This document shows, in pieces, positions 28,035 through 37,829 of a stretch of DNA of 64,000 bases (positions are counted from its first letter, which is position 1; the number at the start of each line of letters is the position of its first letter). A program made the position numbers and the translations under genes. Below the pieces are notes generated by a model, which was not told the DNA's origin, made no database searches, and was given only the letters and a program-made list of their open reading frames with translations. Source of the stretch: Pleurocapsa minor HA4230-MV1 (GTDB taxonomy: Bacteria > Cyanobacteriota > Cyanobacteriia > Cyanobacteriales > Xenococcaceae); the NCBI GenBank assembly GCA_019359095.1, contig JAHHHZ010000013.1:248001-312000 (forward strand). The letters run 5' to 3'.

Positions 28035-28436
28035 TTACCAGACATAACAGAGAATTTCACCGCCAATTCCTTGACTGCGAGCTTCTCTATCGGTCATTAC
28101 TCCACGGGAAGTGGAAACGATCGCAATACCAATACCGCCCAATACACGAGGAATATCTTGCTTGCGAGAATAGACTCTAAGTCCAGGTTTACTAACTCGC
28201 TTTAGGGTACTGATGATCGGTTGGCGATTTCTACCTTTATACTTTAGAGAAATTTCAATAAATTTTTGGGGTATTTCCCCTGTTTCCTCAAAACTAGCGA
28301 TAAAGCCTTCACTTTGCAAAACTTGGGCGATCGCTTTTGTCATGCGAGTGGAAGGAACTTTGGTGGTTTGATGCTTGACCATACAGGCATTGCGAATGCG
28401 GGTCAGCATATCTGAAATAGTATCGGTTGCTGCCAT
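28035..28436 (-). CDS. rpsH: 30S ribosomal protein S8
   Basis: 133 residues. [20 protein letters not shown] and the C-terminal [20 protein letters not shown] are diagnostic. It binds 16S rRNA early and in E. coli also represses the spc operon. It follows rplE directly; no rpsN (S14) lies between them. Confidence 0.97.
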   Translation of the reverse strand: MAATDTISDMLTRIRNACMVKHQTTKVPSTRMTKAIAQVLQSEGFIASFEETGEIPQKFIEISLKYKGRNRQPIISTLKRVSKPGLRVYSRKQDIPRVLGGIGIAIVSTSRGVMTDREARSQGIGGEILCYVW

Positions 28437-28470
28437 TATTTCCTATTGTTATTTTTTGAGGCTAAGAAGG

Positions 28471-29016
28471 TTAATTTTCACGAAAAGGCATTCCCATTTC
28501 TTTGAGTAAAGCTCGCCCTTCTTCATCGTTAGCTGCGGAAGTGACGATGGAAATATCCATCCCTCTAATTTGATCGATGCTATCGTAGTCAATTTCAGGG
28601 AACATTAGCTGTTCTCGAACTCCTAGACTATAGTTGCCGCGACCATCAAAACTTTTGGGACTAATCCCCCGAAAGTCACGAATTCGAGGCAAAGCCAAGG
28701 CGATTAATCGATCTAGAAAAGCATACATTTTTTCGCCACGAAGAGTCACCATAATCCCTACGGGCATTCCTTGACGAATTTTAAATCCAGCGATCGCTTT
28801 TTTAGCTCTGGTGACTACTGGTTTTTGCCCTGTAATTACCATCATTTCGTTAATTGAAGATTCTAAAGCCTTGGCATTTTGTGATGCCTCTCCTAAACCG
28901 CGATTAATCACGATTTTGACTACCTTGGGAACTTGGTGAACGTTAGTAAAGCTAAACTGTTCTGTTAGCTTGGGAACGATATCTTCTAAATATCTAGTTT
29001 TAAGTGGTTTTGGCAT
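28471..29016 (-). CDS. rplE: 50S ribosomal protein L5
   Basis: 181 residues from the ATG at 29016 ([17 protein letters not shown]); the open frame continues 18 codons further but L5 proteins start here. [20 protein letters not shown] is diagnostic. It binds 5S rRNA and contacts the P-site tRNA. Confidence 0.96.
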   Translation of the reverse strand: MPKPLKTRYLEDIVPKLTEQFSFTNVHQVPKVVKIVINRGLGEASQNAKALESSINEMMVITGQKPVVTRAKKAIAGFKIRQGMPVGIMVTLRGEKMYAFLDRLIALALPRIRDFRGISPKSFDGRGNYSLGVREQLMFPEIDYDSIDQIRGMDISIVTSAANDEEGRALLKEMGMPFREN

Positions 29017-29079
29017 AATAATTGGGTTTTCCTGGGCTTGGTCAGGAGACAATGAATGATTAAGGCGCAATTACTCAAA

Positions 29080-29427
29080 TTAATCGATGATTTCGCCTGT
29101 TTTTCTCAGCATACGCACTTTGCGACCGTCTTCTGTGAAGGTATAGCCTACTCGACTAACCGTTTTCTCCTTGGTGGAGTACAGCATGACGTTAGAGCTA
29201 TGGATCGGTGCTTCAAAGGTGATAATCTGACCCGATTCTCCTTCTTGCTGGGGCTTGACGTGCTTGGTGCGAACGTTTACTCCTTCGATAGTCACTTGAC
29301 TAGTCTTGGGATTCACGGTGGTAATCTCACCTACTTTGCCCTTATCCCGTCCAGAGATAACTTGGATAGTATCTCCTTTCCTGACGTGCATTTTTTGACG
29401 GATTGCTGTTTTTTTAGTTTTCGCCAT
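29080..29427 (-). CDS. rplX: 50S ribosomal protein L24
   Basis: 115 residues with the KOW motif ([20 protein letters not shown]). It initiates 50S assembly. Its ATG directly abuts the rplN stop codon with no gap, so translation is probably coupled. Confidence 0.97.
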   Translation of the reverse strand: MAKTKKTAIRQKMHVRKGDTIQVISGRDKGKVGEITTVNPKTSQVTIEGVNVRTKHVKPQQEGESGQIITFEAPIHSSNVMLYSTKEKTVSRVGYTFTEDGRKVRMLRKTGEIID

Positions 29428-29796
29428 TTATATTACCTCTGGAGCTAAAGAGACAATTTTGGTAAAGTTACGCTCTCTTAATTCTCTTGCCACAGGGCCA
29501 AAAACCCTAGTCCCTCTAGGATTGCCCTGCTCGTTAATGATCACGGCTGCATTATCGTCAAAACGAATGCTCATACCGCTAGGACGATTGACGGACTGCT
29601 TAGTTCTGACAATCACTGCTTTGACGACCTCAGATTTTTTGACTCCCATATTGGGGAGAGCATCTTTGACTACCGCCACGACGACATCGCCAATAAAGGC
29701 ATAAGGACTGTTGCCCTTGCCAATGACACGCAAACACATTAGCTTACGAGCGCCACTGTTATCTGCGACGTTTAAATAGGTCTGTTGTTGAATCAT
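29428..29796 (-). CDS. rplN: 50S ribosomal protein L14
   Basis: 122 residues, standard length. [20 protein letters not shown] is diagnostic. L14 lies at the subunit interface and is the docking site of the silencing factor RsfS. 33 bp after rpsQ. Confidence 0.97.
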   Translation of the reverse strand: MIQQQTYLNVADNSGARKLMCLRVIGKGNSPYAFIGDVVVAVVKDALPNMGVKKSEVVKAVIVRTKQSVNRPSGMSIRFDDNAAVIINEQGNPRGTRVFGPVARELRERNFTKIVSLAPEVI

Positions 29797-29829
29797 TTTG
29801 TCACTTCGACCGAGGTTGGTTGATAAAAA

Positions 29830-30078
29830 TTAATTTTGTTTGGATTCAATAATTTCCTCGACCGTCCAGCGTTTAGTTTTACTGAGGGGACGAGTTTCTT
29901 TGATGCGTACGCGATCGCCAATTTTGCATTGGTTCTCGGCATCATGTACCTTGTACTTTTTGGTTCGGACGACAATTTTGCCGTACTTGGGGTGGGGAGA
30001 ACGGTTTTCAATTGCCACGACAATGGTTTTATCCATTTTGTCGCTCACTACGTCTCCAACTCTTTCTTTTACTGCCAT
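29830..30078 (-). CDS. rpsQ: 30S ribosomal protein S17
   Basis: 82 residues, OB fold. [20 protein letters not shown] and [15 protein letters not shown] are diagnostic. A primary 16S rRNA binder. 3 bp after rpmC. Confidence 0.97.
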   Translation of the reverse strand: MAVKERVGDVVSDKMDKTIVVAIENRSPHPKYGKIVVRTKKYKVHDAENQCKIGDRVRIKETRPLSKTKRWTVEEIIESKQN

Positions 30079-30081
30079 AGT

Positions 30082-30297
30082 CTATTCTCCTTTTGCAGTA
30101 GCGATTTCGCGCTCACGTTCTACGGTTAATAGTTGTGCCAAACGGTGTTTGGCGTGCTTGAATAAGTGAGGTTTTTCTAAACGGCGAGTCGCCTGTTCTA
30201 ACCTCAGTTGAAATAACTCTCGCTTAACCGCTAAAATTTCTGCTGAGAGATCATCCCCATCTAGTTTTCTAGCGTCTTCAATCTTAGGTAGAGCCAT
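30082..30297 (-). CDS. rpmC: 50S ribosomal protein L29
   Basis: 71 residues, two-helix protein near the exit tunnel (EILAVKRELFQLRLEQATRR). Its ATG overlaps the rplP stop by one base (TAATG), giving tight translational coupling. Confidence 0.96.
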   Translation of the reverse strand: MALPKIEDARKLDGDDLSAEILAVKRELFQLRLEQATRRLEKPHLFKHAKHRLAQLLTVEREREIATAKGE

Positions 30298-30716
30298 TAC
30301 ATATAATCCTCATCGCGAGTAATAAATTTAGTCTTGATGGGTAGTTTTTGAGCAGCTAAGCGCATCGCCTCTTTGGCTATGTCTTCAGGGACTCCAGCCA
30401 TTTCAAACATGACCCTGCCTGGTTTGACTACCGCCACCCAAAATTCAGGTGAACCTTTACCCGAACCCATCCTGGTTTCAGCTGGACGCATGGTAACAGG
30501 CTTGTCAGGAAAGATCCTAATCCAAATTTTTCCACCCCGTTTTACATAGCGCGTCATGGCTCGACGAGCAGCCTCTATTTGACGCGCAGTGATCCAGGAA
30601 GGTTCAGTCGCCTGTAGGGCATAATCACCGAAGTTAAGAGTGTTACCACGGTACGCCATCCCTCTCATCCGACCACGGTGTTGTTTACGATATTTCGTTC
30701 TTCTGGGACTAAGCAT
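30297..30716 (-). CDS. rplP: 50S ribosomal protein L16
   Basis: 139 residues. [20 protein letters not shown] and [20 protein letters not shown] are diagnostic. It helps position the A-site tRNA. 41 bp after rpsC and overlapping rpmC by one base. Confidence 0.97.
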   Translation of the reverse strand: MLSPRRTKYRKQHRGRMRGMAYRGNTLNFGDYALQATEPSWITARQIEAARRAMTRYVKRGGKIWIRIFPDKPVTMRPAETRMGSGKGSPEFWVAVVKPGRVMFEMAGVPEDIAKEAMRLAAQKLPIKTKFITRDEDYM

Positions 30717-30757
30717 AATAGTATTATTTTGCTAAAGTAAGTCTTGTTAATAGTTAA

Positions 30758-31471
30758 TTACTCTGAGCGATCGTCAAATTTTTGACGGCGACGTTGACGG
30801 CGAGGAGCTTGAGTAGGCGCAGCGGCTTCTTCTTGTCCAGGAATGATTTCGCCTTTGAAGACCCAGACCTTGACACCTAAAATCCCATAGATGGTCAAAG
30901 CGGTACGGTAGGAGTAATCAATATCAGCTCTGAGGGTATGTAGTGGGACTCGACCTTCCCTGACCCATTCTGTACGGGCAATTTCTGCACCGTTTAAGCG
31001 ACCGCTAACCTGGATTTTAATCCCCAAAACTTCAGCTCGTTGCGCTCTTTGAATCGCTTGACGAACCACTCGGCGAAAGGAAACCCGACGCTCAAGTTGT
31101 TGACAGATATACTCAGCGATCAAGGCAGCATCCGCATCGACGCGAGGAACTTCAATGACGTTAATGCGAATCTGACGGTTATTGCCGACTTTCTCTTGTA
31201 GCTCTGTCCGTAGTTTTTCAATTCCTGAACCACCACGACCTACTACTACCCCAGGTCTAGCGGTATTAATTGCCAGGTCAATTTGATCTGCTTTGCGCTC
31301 GATTTTGACTTGAGCAATACCTGCATTGTTCAACTCTTTGTTGACGTATTCTCTAATTAAGCGATCTTCTTGTAGTAGTTCGGGATAACGTTTAGAGTCC
31401 GCATACCAACAAGATTGGTGTTCTTTGGTGACTCCTAAACGAAAGCCTGTTGGGTGTATCTTCTGTCCCAC
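30758..31471 (-). CDS. rpsC: 30S ribosomal protein S3
   Basis: 237 residues. [19 protein letters not shown] opens the protein and the KH domain follows ([19 protein letters not shown]). The C-terminal tail is basic and Gln/Ala/Arg-rich. S3 shapes the mRNA entry channel. 53 bp after rplV. Confidence 0.97.
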   Translation of the reverse strand: MGQKIHPTGFRLGVTKEHQSCWYADSKRYPELLQEDRLIREYVNKELNNAGIAQVKIERKADQIDLAINTARPGVVVGRGGSGIEKLRTELQEKVGNNRQIRINVIEVPRVDADAALIAEYICQQLERRVSFRRVVRQAIQRAQRAEVLGIKIQVSGRLNGAEIARTEWVREGRVPLHTLRADIDYSYRTALTIYGILGVKVWVFKGEIIPGQEEAAAPTQAPRRQRRRQKFDDRSE

Positions 31472-31524
31472 AAATGTTTCCTCGTATAGTAATTAAATTC
31501 GGCTAAATTCGGCGAATTAAGATT

Positions 31525-31884
31525 TTAATCGGTTACTTCTGGCGCTACGGCTACAGTAATATGACAGGTTGGCTTGCGGATTTGATAAGCTCTACCTTGC
31601 GCTCTGGGGCGATAACGTTTGAGAACAGGGCCACCATCAGCAAAAGCTTTACTGACTACCAAAGTTGCAGGATCTAAACCATTGTTATGTTCTGCATTAG
31701 CTACTGCTGACCGCAATGCTTTTAAAATTGGGTCACAGGATTTATAGGGCATGAACTCTAAAATAATTAGAGCTTCTCGATATTGACGACCGCGAATTTG
31801 GTCTAAAACTCGTCTGACCTTAAACGGGGACATCCGAATATATTTGGCGATCGCCTTAACTTCGTTACTTGTATCTATTGCCAT
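31525..31884 (-). CDS. rplV: 50S ribosomal protein L22
   Basis: 119 residues. [20 protein letters not shown] and the exit-tunnel loop region ([20 protein letters not shown]) are clear. It lines the peptide exit tunnel. 15 bp after rpsS. Confidence 0.97.
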   Translation of the reverse strand: MAIDTSNEVKAIAKYIRMSPFKVRRVLDQIRGRQYREALIILEFMPYKSCDPILKALRSAVANAEHNNGLDPATLVVSKAFADGGPVLKRYRPRAQGRAYQIRKPTCHITVAVAPEVTD

Positions 31885-31899
31885 AGTATTATTTACGGT

Positions 31900-32178
31900 C
31901 TAGCGTCTCCCTTTTTTGTCGCCTTTAGCATGACCCCTAAAGGTACGGGTAGGAGCAAATTCTCCTAGTTTATGTCCTACCATTTGATCGCTGACAAATA
32001 CAGGAATGTGTTGGCGACCGTTATGTACAGCGATCGTGTGTCCTACCATTAAGGGTAAAATGGTTGAAGCTCTAGACCAAGTTTTGATTACTTCTTTTTT
32101 GTTATTGGCGTTCAACCTTTCAATTTTTTTGAGCAGGCTGTCAGCGATGAAGGGCCCTTTTTTTAAAGAACGGCTCAT
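31900..32178 (-). CDS. rpsS: 30S ribosomal protein S19
   Basis: 92 residues. [20 protein letters not shown] and [20 protein letters not shown] are diagnostic. Located in the small-subunit head next to S13. 35 bp after rplB. Confidence 0.97.
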   Translation of the reverse strand: MSRSLKKGPFIADSLLKKIERLNANNKKEVIKTWSRASTILPLMVGHTIAVHNGRQHIPVFVSDQMVGHKLGEFAPTRTFRGHAKGDKKGRR

Positions 32179-32213
32179 AATTTATAGATCAACTTTTAAA
32201 GATCAACGATGAA

Positions 32214-33041
32214 TTAACGACGACGACGAATAATTAGCCTGTTGCTGGGTTTGTTTTTCTTGCGAGTTTTCTTACCCAAGGCTGGCTTACCCCAAGGAGA
32301 TACAGGCCCACTTCTACCGATAGGAGCGCGGCCTTCACCACCACCATGAGGGTGATCGCAGGGGTTCATCGCACTACCACGAACTTCAGGTCTTCTGCCA
32401 CGGTGACGCATCTTACCTGCTTTACCGAGCTTCAAGTTGCGGTATTCGACGTTGCCTACCTGTCCGATAGTGGCGTAACATTCTTTACGCACCATTCTGA
32501 CTTCTTTGGAGGGAAGACCAATAGTAACGTAGTCACCTTCTTTGGCCATAACTTTAGCAGCAGCACCAGCAGCGCGCACAATTTGTCCACCTCTACCTGC
32601 TACTAATTCAATGTTATGAACTGTTTCACCCAAGGGCATTTTGCTCAAGGGTAAAGCATTCCCGACTTCAATCGGCGCGTCTTCACTGGCAATAATTGGT
32701 GTCCCAACCTGCATCCCCACCGCTGCCAAAATATAGCGTTTTTCGCCATCTTCGTACTGCACTAAAGCAATACGAGCATTACGGTTAGGATCGTATTCGA
32801 TCGCAATTACTTCACCTTGAATATTACGTTTGTCACGGCGGAAATCGATGATCCGATAGAGACGTTTATGTCCGCCACCACGACGACGACTAGTAATTAC
32901 ACCACGGTTGTTACGACCTTTTTTACGGTGCTTATATTTGGTTAACGATTTTTCGGGGTTACTCTTGGTAATTTCCGCAAAATCGGGGACTACTGCTTGG
33001 CGAGTCCCTGGTGTGTATGGTTTAAATGAACGAGTACCCAT
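32214..33041 (-). CDS. rplB: 50S ribosomal protein L2
   Basis: 275 residues. The catalytically important peptidyl-transferase loop [14 protein letters not shown] with its conserved His is present, and [14 protein letters not shown]-like basic stretches precede it. L2 is needed for subunit association. 35 bp after rplW. Confidence 0.97.
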   Translation of the reverse strand: MGTRSFKPYTPGTRQAVVPDFAEITKSNPEKSLTKYKHRKKGRNNRGVITSRRRGGGHKRLYRIIDFRRDKRNIQGEVIAIEYDPNRNARIALVQYEDGEKRYILAAVGMQVGTPIIASEDAPIEVGNALPLSKMPLGETVHNIELVAGRGGQIVRAAGAAAKVMAKEGDYVTIGLPSKEVRMVRKECYATIGQVGNVEYRNLKLGKAGKMRHRGRRPEVRGSAMNPCDHPHGGGEGRAPIGRSGPVSPWGKPALGKKTRKKNKPSNRLIIRRRR

Positions 33042-33076
33042 AATTTGCTTTTGCTAGCTTTTTCGAGTGCGAGTTT

Positions 33077-33379
33077 TTATACGTCAGGGAATAAGGCGAT
33101 GGAATCACCTTCTTTCAAGGTCACAATTGCTCTTTTGTATTGAGCCTTGTATCCTACAAATTTACCAACGCGACGCTTTTTACGAGGTAGGGTCAAGGTG
33201 TTTACCTTAACCACGGTGACATCAAACAAGCTTTCAATGGCTGCTCTAATATCAGGTTTGGTCGCTTTGGGTAAGACATCAAAAACGTACTTACCTAGCT
33301 CCATTTGGATTGTGCCTTTTTCGGTAATAATCGGTTTAAGGATTAAGTCGGCTAAATCTCTTTCTTTATACCTAGTCAC
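33077..33379 (-). CDS. rplW: 50S ribosomal protein L23
   Basis: 100 residues. [20 protein letters not shown] and [20 protein letters not shown] are diagnostic. It is the docking site at the tunnel exit for trigger factor and SRP. Its start overlaps the end of rplD by 8 bases. Confidence 0.97.
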   Translation of the reverse strand: MTRYKERDLADLILKPIITEKGTIQMELGKYVFDVLPKATKPDIRAAIESLFDVTVVKVNTLTLPRKKRRVGKFVGYKAQYKRAIVTLKEGDSIALFPDV

Positions 33380-34004
33380 TATAAACCTCCTGGATCTGTT
33401 CTAAAGCGTCTTTGGAGACGACAATTTTATTAGCGTGAAGCACATCGATCACGTTAAGATTAGTCGCTTTAATCATTTTGACTTTAGCGATGTTGCGGGT
33501 GGACAGATTTACGTTGTCGGAAACTTCTTTGAGGATCAACAACACTTTTTCGTCGGCACCGATACCCCAACGCTCTAAAGCGGCAAGAACCTCTTTAGTT
33601 TTAGGACGGTCAAGCTCAGCACCAAAATTCTCGACGACAACCATGTCTTCTAGACGAGAACTAAATGCTGTTCTCAGCGCTAAGCGTCTTTCCTTACGAT
33701 TCATCTTGGTGCTGTAGTCTCTGGGTTTTGGCCCAAAAATTACACCACCACCACGCCACAGTGGAGAACGAATCGAACCAGCACGAGCGCGACCAGTTCC
33801 TTTTTGTCTCCAAGGCTTGCGTCCACCACCACGGACTTCCGCACGAGTTTTACTGGAAGCTGTTCCTTGGCGAGCATTATTTAGCTGACGAACTGCTGAG
33901 CGATGCACAATATGTTCAGCATTCTCTGGCTTTGCTACTTTTAGCTCAAAAGATGTCTCGCCTACATCTTCCCCCTGCCAATTTTTGACTACACAATTAA
34001 CCAT
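33372..34004 (-). CDS. rplD: 50S ribosomal protein L4
   Basis: 210 residues. The tunnel loop region ([20 protein letters not shown] then [12 protein letters not shown]) is clear. In E. coli L4 represses the S10 operon; whether that applies here is unknown. 51 bp after rplC, overlapping rplW by 8 bases. Confidence 0.97.
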   Translation of the reverse strand: MVNCVVKNWQGEDVGETSFELKVAKPENAEHIVHRSAVRQLNNARQGTASSKTRAEVRGGGRKPWRQKGTGRARAGSIRSPLWRGGGVIFGPKPRDYSTKMNRKERRLALRTAFSSRLEDMVVVENFGAELDRPKTKEVLAALERWGIGADEKVLLILKEVSDNVNLSTRNIAKVKMIKATNLNVIDVLHANKIVVSKDALEQIQEVYSD

Positions 34005-34055
34005 GGTTATTTGTTATTTTATTTGTTCTTCAATACCTAATGAGCTGTTATTTCT

Positions 34056-34694
34056 CTATCCCACAATCTTGCTGGGAGAGATACTTAAAAGAGAGCCAGG
34101 CTTACCAGGAATTGCTCCTTTAATCAGTAGTAAATTCTGTTCTGCGTCAACTCTGACAACTTTCAGCTTGCGAGTAGTTACTTGCTTTCCACCATAACGT
34201 CCAGCCATTTTTTTACCAGGATAGGTACGACCAGGAGTAGTACCTGCACCAGTAGAACCAGGCGCACGGTGGCTTTTAGAACCGTGACTCATTAAACCAC
34301 GGTGAAAATTGTGGCGCTTATGATAACCTGCAAAACCACGACCCATGGTTTTACCACTAACATCAACCGTTGTTTCTGTATTGAAAATTTCAGCAATGTC
34401 TAAAGCTTTTCCTAGCTCATAGCTTCCTGTATCTTCAAGACGATACTCTTTGAGATGACGTAGAGGAGTTGCACCTGCTTTATTTAAGTGACCCAATTCA
34501 GGTTTGGATAAAGCTTTTTCTTTTACTTCACCGTACCCAACTTGAATGGAACTATAGCCATCCGTTTCTTTAGTTTTGATTTGAGTAACGATACAGGGCC
34601 CAGCTTGAACCACAGTAACGGGAATTGCATTCCCAGATTCTGGATCGAAAACCTGAGTCATACCTAACTTAGTGCCAAGGATACCGACAGACAC
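34056..34694 (-). CDS. rplC: 50S ribosomal protein L3, GTG start
   Basis: 212 residues. First gene of the cluster. The open frame begins further upstream at 34724, but L3 proteins start at [16 protein letters not shown], and a GTG at 34692-34694 stands exactly there with GAGG 8 nt before it, so I take that start. The methylated-Gln region and [17 protein letters not shown] are present. rpsJ does not precede it, as in cyanobacteria where S10 is encoded with EF-Tu. Confidence 0.95.
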   Translation of the reverse strand: MSVGILGTKLGMTQVFDPESGNAIPVTVVQAGPCIVTQIKTKETDGYSSIQVGYGEVKEKALSKPELGHLNKAGATPLRHLKEYRLEDTGSYELGKALDIAEIFNTETTVDVSGKTMGRGFAGYHKRHNFHRGLMSHGSKSHRAPGSTGAGTTPGRTYPGKKMAGRYGGKQVTTRKLKVVRVDAEQNLLLIKGAIPGKPGSLLSISPSKIVG

Positions 34695-35248
34695 GAATTG
34701 AACCTCACTAATATTGCAACACAATAAGCCAGCCTTAGTTTGATTTAAATTTGGGCTGACATATATTTACCGCAGACTACACCGCCTTACAGCGTAGCTC
34801 TAACTGACGAAAAACAGGCATCATGTCATGATCTAGAAAATCTAGTTATTTAATGATGTCTAGCAGCAAATATATAATTTTGTTTTCTAAGATTTACAGT
34901 TAGATACAGCTTGAGCCTAAACTCTGCCACGACTAACTTTTAAAGTTACCTTGACCCTCTAAGACTTAAAAGAAGTAAATTCTGTCAGTTTCTTGAGGAG
35001 GTAGCAAACCCTATAAAATTTCTCACTAGCCCCGTAACAAGGTTGTTTTTTGTGATTACACAGTTAAAACTCGCTGGTTTAGCCTTCAAGACTATGATTA
35101 GTGACTCTTGGGCTGGGGGATGATTAGACTTTATATCTATATAGTGTGAGATTTGCCAGTTTTGACCACAATCACTAATGATACATGATACTGTCAGTTT
35201 CTGACAAGAATATTTTATGATAGTTGGGCAGATTCAACAGACAATTTG
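34695..35248. other. Leader region upstream of the ribosomal cluster
   Basis: About 550 bp without a supportable gene. It must contain the promoter of the rplC cluster and the end of the methyltransferase gene. A short palindrome TGTCAGTTTCTGACA lies near 35191-35205. I could not fix a promoter with confidence. Confidence 0.5.
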
Positions 35249-35875
35249 TTAATTGCGATATTCAAGAAGATACTGTTCAATCTGAGTTTGCTCCCCTTCA
35301 ATAAAGCGATCGCAACTCACTTGAGTTAATCCTAATTCAGTAAATTGTGACAATTCGACAGTGGATAATGCCCAAGGTGGCCCATCTGGGATCGTATTAG
35401 CCTCACGGTGACGAGTAACAACTAGAAGTGTTCCGTTGGGCGCGATTAAAGCAGCAATTTTTTGGATAACAAGCGATCGCACATTTAAAGGTAATGCCTG
35501 AATCGTGCGACATTCAAAGACAAAATCAAACTTGCCTTGCCATTGGGGATCGAGGTTAAATAGATCTGCTACTAGATAATTGACTGTAGATTGAGGAAAT
35601 CTTTGTTGACACCAAGCGATCGCTGTTGGGGAAATATCAAATGCCGTCACTTGATAACCTATACTATTAAGCAGCTCAGCATCGTCTCCTAAACCACAAC
35701 CAATCACTAAAGCGGTTTTGCCCTGTGCTTGAGGTGAAGCGTTTAACCACTGCTGTAGATAAGGATGAGCCTGATTTTTTGCCCAGGGTACTCGCGCTGT
35801 ATCACCTTTTGCCTCTGCATATAAAGGTTCAAACCAACCAGTCGGATTTTGCGGGTCTACTGAATTGTTAGCCAA
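35249..35875 (-). CDS. SAM-dependent methyltransferase, TPMT-like
   Basis: 208 residues. N-terminal WFEPLYAEAKGDTARVPW, SAM motif I ALVIGCGLGDDAELL (about 55-69), acidic loop VTAFDISPTAIAW and motif around FDFVFECRTIQALP match the thiopurine methyltransferase-like class I family. Bacterial members methylate sulfur, selenium or tellurium compounds or halides; the substrate here is unknown. It stands alone, upstream of nothing on its strand but the ribosomal leader. Confidence 0.82.
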   Translation of the reverse strand: MANNSVDPQNPTGWFEPLYAEAKGDTARVPWAKNQAHPYLQQWLNASPQAQGKTALVIGCGLGDDAELLNSIGYQVTAFDISPTAIAWCQQRFPQSTVNYLVADLFNLDPQWQGKFDFVFECRTIQALPLNVRSLVIQKIAALIAPNGTLLVVTRHREANTIPDGPPWALSTVELSQFTELGLTQVSCDRFIEGEQTQIEQYLLEYRN

Positions 35876-35968
35876 GGATTTTACGTTTGATTGACAATAC
35901 TTACGTTATGTTAGTTATTCAAACACATAATTTATATTTAAAGAAATATCCAATCCCTAGCTTGTGAG

Positions 35969-36619
35969 ATGAATAGCTACACTCTTAACCTAAAACCACT
36001 AGCCAATAAGATTACAGTTGAACATTTCGAGCAACTATGTCAGCTTAATCCTGAACTAAAGCTAGAAACGAACTATCGAGGAGAATTGATTATTATGTCT
36101 CCAACTGGATATGAGACTGGGATGAATAATGCTGGATTAATTGCTCAATTTTGGAATTGGAATCGACAAGATCGATTAGGGATAGTTTGTGATTCGTCTA
36201 CAGGGTTTATCCTCCCCAACGGTGCAATTCGTTCTCCTGATGTTAGTTGGATTGCTCAAGCGAGAGTTGCTCAATTTAGTAAGGAAGAGAAAGCTAAATT
36301 TTTACCTCTCACGCCAGATTTTGTCTTAGAGTTAATGTCTCCTAGCGATCAATTGAAAACTCTTCAAGCAAAGATGACGAGCGACCCCGCGTCGTCCGAA
36401 GGCGCAAGGGCGCCAGTGCGGTTTATCCGTGAACGCGCGAGGATGCAGGAATATCGAGATAATGGAGTTAAATTAGGCTGGCTAATTAATCCGCAGCAGC
36501 AGCAAGTAGAAATCTATCGTCCAGCTAAACCAGTAGAAGTAGTTAATCAACCCAGTTTTTTATCTGGAGAAGACATATTGCCTAATTTAGTTATCGAGTT
36601 AGATTTTATCTGGCAATAG
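35969..36619 (+). CDS. Uma2-family (DUF820) endonuclease-like protein with an in-frame repeat insertion
   Basis: 216 residues. The PD-(D/E)XK-like Uma2 core is present: SPTGYETGMNN, IRSPDVSWIA, DFVLELMSPSDQL and KLGWLINPQQQQVEIYRP. Normal members read LKTLQAKMQEYxxNGV; here 23 residues (TSDP...RERARM, 137-159) split this helix after AKM. They are encoded by a 69-bp GC-rich repeat (36377-36445) that keeps the frame. Uma2 proteins are hugely expanded in cyanobacteria and poorly understood. The insertion lies at a helix before the last strands, so it may be tolerated or may inactivate the protein. Confidence 0.8.
   Translation: MNSYTLNLKPLANKITVEHFEQLCQLNPELKLETNYRGELIIMSPTGYETGMNNAGLIAQFWNWNRQDRLGIVCDSSTGFILPNGAIRSPDVSWIAQARVAQFSKEEKAKFLPLTPDFVLELMSPSDQLKTLQAKMTSDPASSEGARAPVRFIRERARMQEYRDNGVKLGWLINPQQQQVEIYRPAKPVEVVNQPSFLSGEDILPNLVIELDFIWQ
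36377..36445. repeat. 69-bp repeat inserted in a coding sequence
   Basis: GC-rich, palindrome-bearing block (for example GGCGCAAGGGCGCC) flanked by a short direct repeat ending in GATG on both sides. Removing it restores the usual Uma2 sequence exactly in frame. Confidence 0.75.
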
Positions 36620-36656
36620 TTATGCTGTGTGGTAGTTGTGATCTCCAGAACAATAG

Positions 36657-37061
36657 ATGAAATTTGATTATTTACGGCGAATTTATTTAAGCGATACCGA
36701 TGCAGCAGGAGTAGTTTATTTTGCCAAAGGATTAGAAATCTGCCATCAAGCCTATGAAGAGTCGTTGACTCAGGCAGGAATTAGCCTGAAGCAGATGATC
36801 GAAGAGGGAAAGACTGCCTTACCGATTGTTCATGCAGAGATCGATTTTTTGCGTCCTCTTTTTTGCGGGGATCAAATCCAGATCGGCTTAGTTGCCAGTT
36901 TAATCGATCAGCGTGAATTTGCGATCGCCTATCAGATATCTCCTGTCGATAATTTAGAACAAATTTTAGTTAAGGCTCAAACTCGTCATGTTTGTATCAA
37001 TCCTCAAATTAGACAGAAAAGAGATTTACCAGCAATCATGCTTGAGTGGTTAGGAATTTAA
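36657..37061 (+). CDS. 1,4-dihydroxy-2-naphthoyl-CoA hydrolase
   Basis: 134-residue hot-dog thioesterase. The motif SDTDAAGVVYFAKGLEICH carries the active-site Asp (D15) of the 4HBT family and resembles Synechocystis Slr0204, which hydrolyses DHNA-CoA in phylloquinone (vitamin K1) synthesis, the electron carrier of photosystem I. Length is typical. It converges with the ketolase gene and the two 3' ends overlap by 12 bp. Confidence 0.87.
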   Translation: MKFDYLRRIYLSDTDAAGVVYFAKGLEICHQAYEESLTQAGISLKQMIEEGKTALPIVHAEIDFLRPLFCGDQIQIGLVASLIDQREFAIAYQISPVDNLEQILVKAQTRHVCINPQIRQKRDLPAIMLEWLGI

Positions 37062-37811
37062 ACCTTCTTTTTGACGAGCTAAAGGAAGTTTATACCAAGG
37101 TAAATTTGGATATTGGTGATGTTCCCAATGGTAGCCAAAATGGTAACAGGCAATAAAAGACCAAAACACTGAGTAATTATTACTTATAGCTCGATGTCGA
37201 TCTGGATATTTTTCATTTGTTTGGCGATGAGGTAAAAAGATCCCAAAAGTAAAAAGTTGCAAGGAACTTATTAAAATAGGAATCACCCAAAATAAAAATA
37301 TATTAATTATAGAAACATCTAGCAAAACAAACGTACAGAATACAATTGTCATCCCAATTAATAAAATCCAAAATTGTCTACCTTTTTGATATTCTTGCAT
37401 AAAGCTGATATACCAAAGTAAGAAATTATTTGAGTGTAAACAGTTAAAATCTGGGTCTTTTTCGGTAGCAGGATATTGATGATGTAATCGATGATTTTTT
37501 GCCAAAACTTTGTAAGGCAGTAGCGCATACAACCAAGAAGTTATGTAGCCGATCGCCTGATTGATTTGAGAATTTGGACAAATAGTTCCGTGTATTGCCT
37601 CATGGGTAGTAATAAAAAGTCCTGTCTGAAAAAAAGTTCTCAAGCAAAAACCTAGAATAATTAAACCTGGAGATACTGTAGTAATATCTAGTGCTAAAAG
37701 ACTGATTAAACTAATAAACCAAAATGAAATTAAAACTACACTAACAATAATTCCGATGGCGGAATTAACATTTATCCAGCTTGACTTAGCTAATAATTGA
37801 TTAAGGTACAT
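37050..37811 (-). CDS. crtW: CrtW-type beta-carotene ketolase (membrane di-iron oxygenase)
   Basis: 253 residues of the fatty-acid-desaturase superfamily. The three His boxes are H70xxxH74 (THEAIHG), H107xxHH111 (HRLHHQYP) and H228xxHH232 (HWEHHQYP), with the CrtW-like context FGYHWEHHQYPNLPWYKLP and LPHR. Several hydrophobic segments span the membrane. CrtW enzymes add 4-keto groups to beta-carotene to give echinenone and canthaxanthin, the ligands of OCP, HCP and CTDH proteins. A cytochrome b6-like gene lies 18 bp upstream on the same strand. A different desaturase-fold substrate cannot be ruled out by eye. Confidence 0.82.
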   Translation of the reverse strand: MYLNQLLAKSSWINVNSAIGIIVSVVLISFWFISLISLLALDITTVSPGLIILGFCLRTFFQTGLFITTHEAIHGTICPNSQINQAIGYITSWLYALLPYKVLAKNHRLHHQYPATEKDPDFNCLHSNNFLLWYISFMQEYQKGRQFWILLIGMTIVFCTFVLLDVSIINIFLFWVIPILISSLQLFTFGIFLPHRQTNEKYPDRHRAISNNYSVFWSFIACYHFGYHWEHHQYPNLPWYKLPLARQKEGLNS

Positions 37812-37829
37812 AAATTATTTCTAAGCTAA

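Noticed and set aside
29793-30023. Minus-strand ORF overlapping rpsQ
   Set aside because: Out-of-frame shadow of rpsQ; S17 is clear in the correct frame.
35191-35205. Palindrome TGTCAGTTTCTGACA considered as a terminator or operator
   Set aside because: Short stem, no T-tract in a sensible direction and no second copy near a promoter.
34695-35248. Search for an RNA leader or riboswitch before rplC
   Set aside because: No convincing stems or known motif seen by eye; weak CAGCC/GGCTG pairing only.
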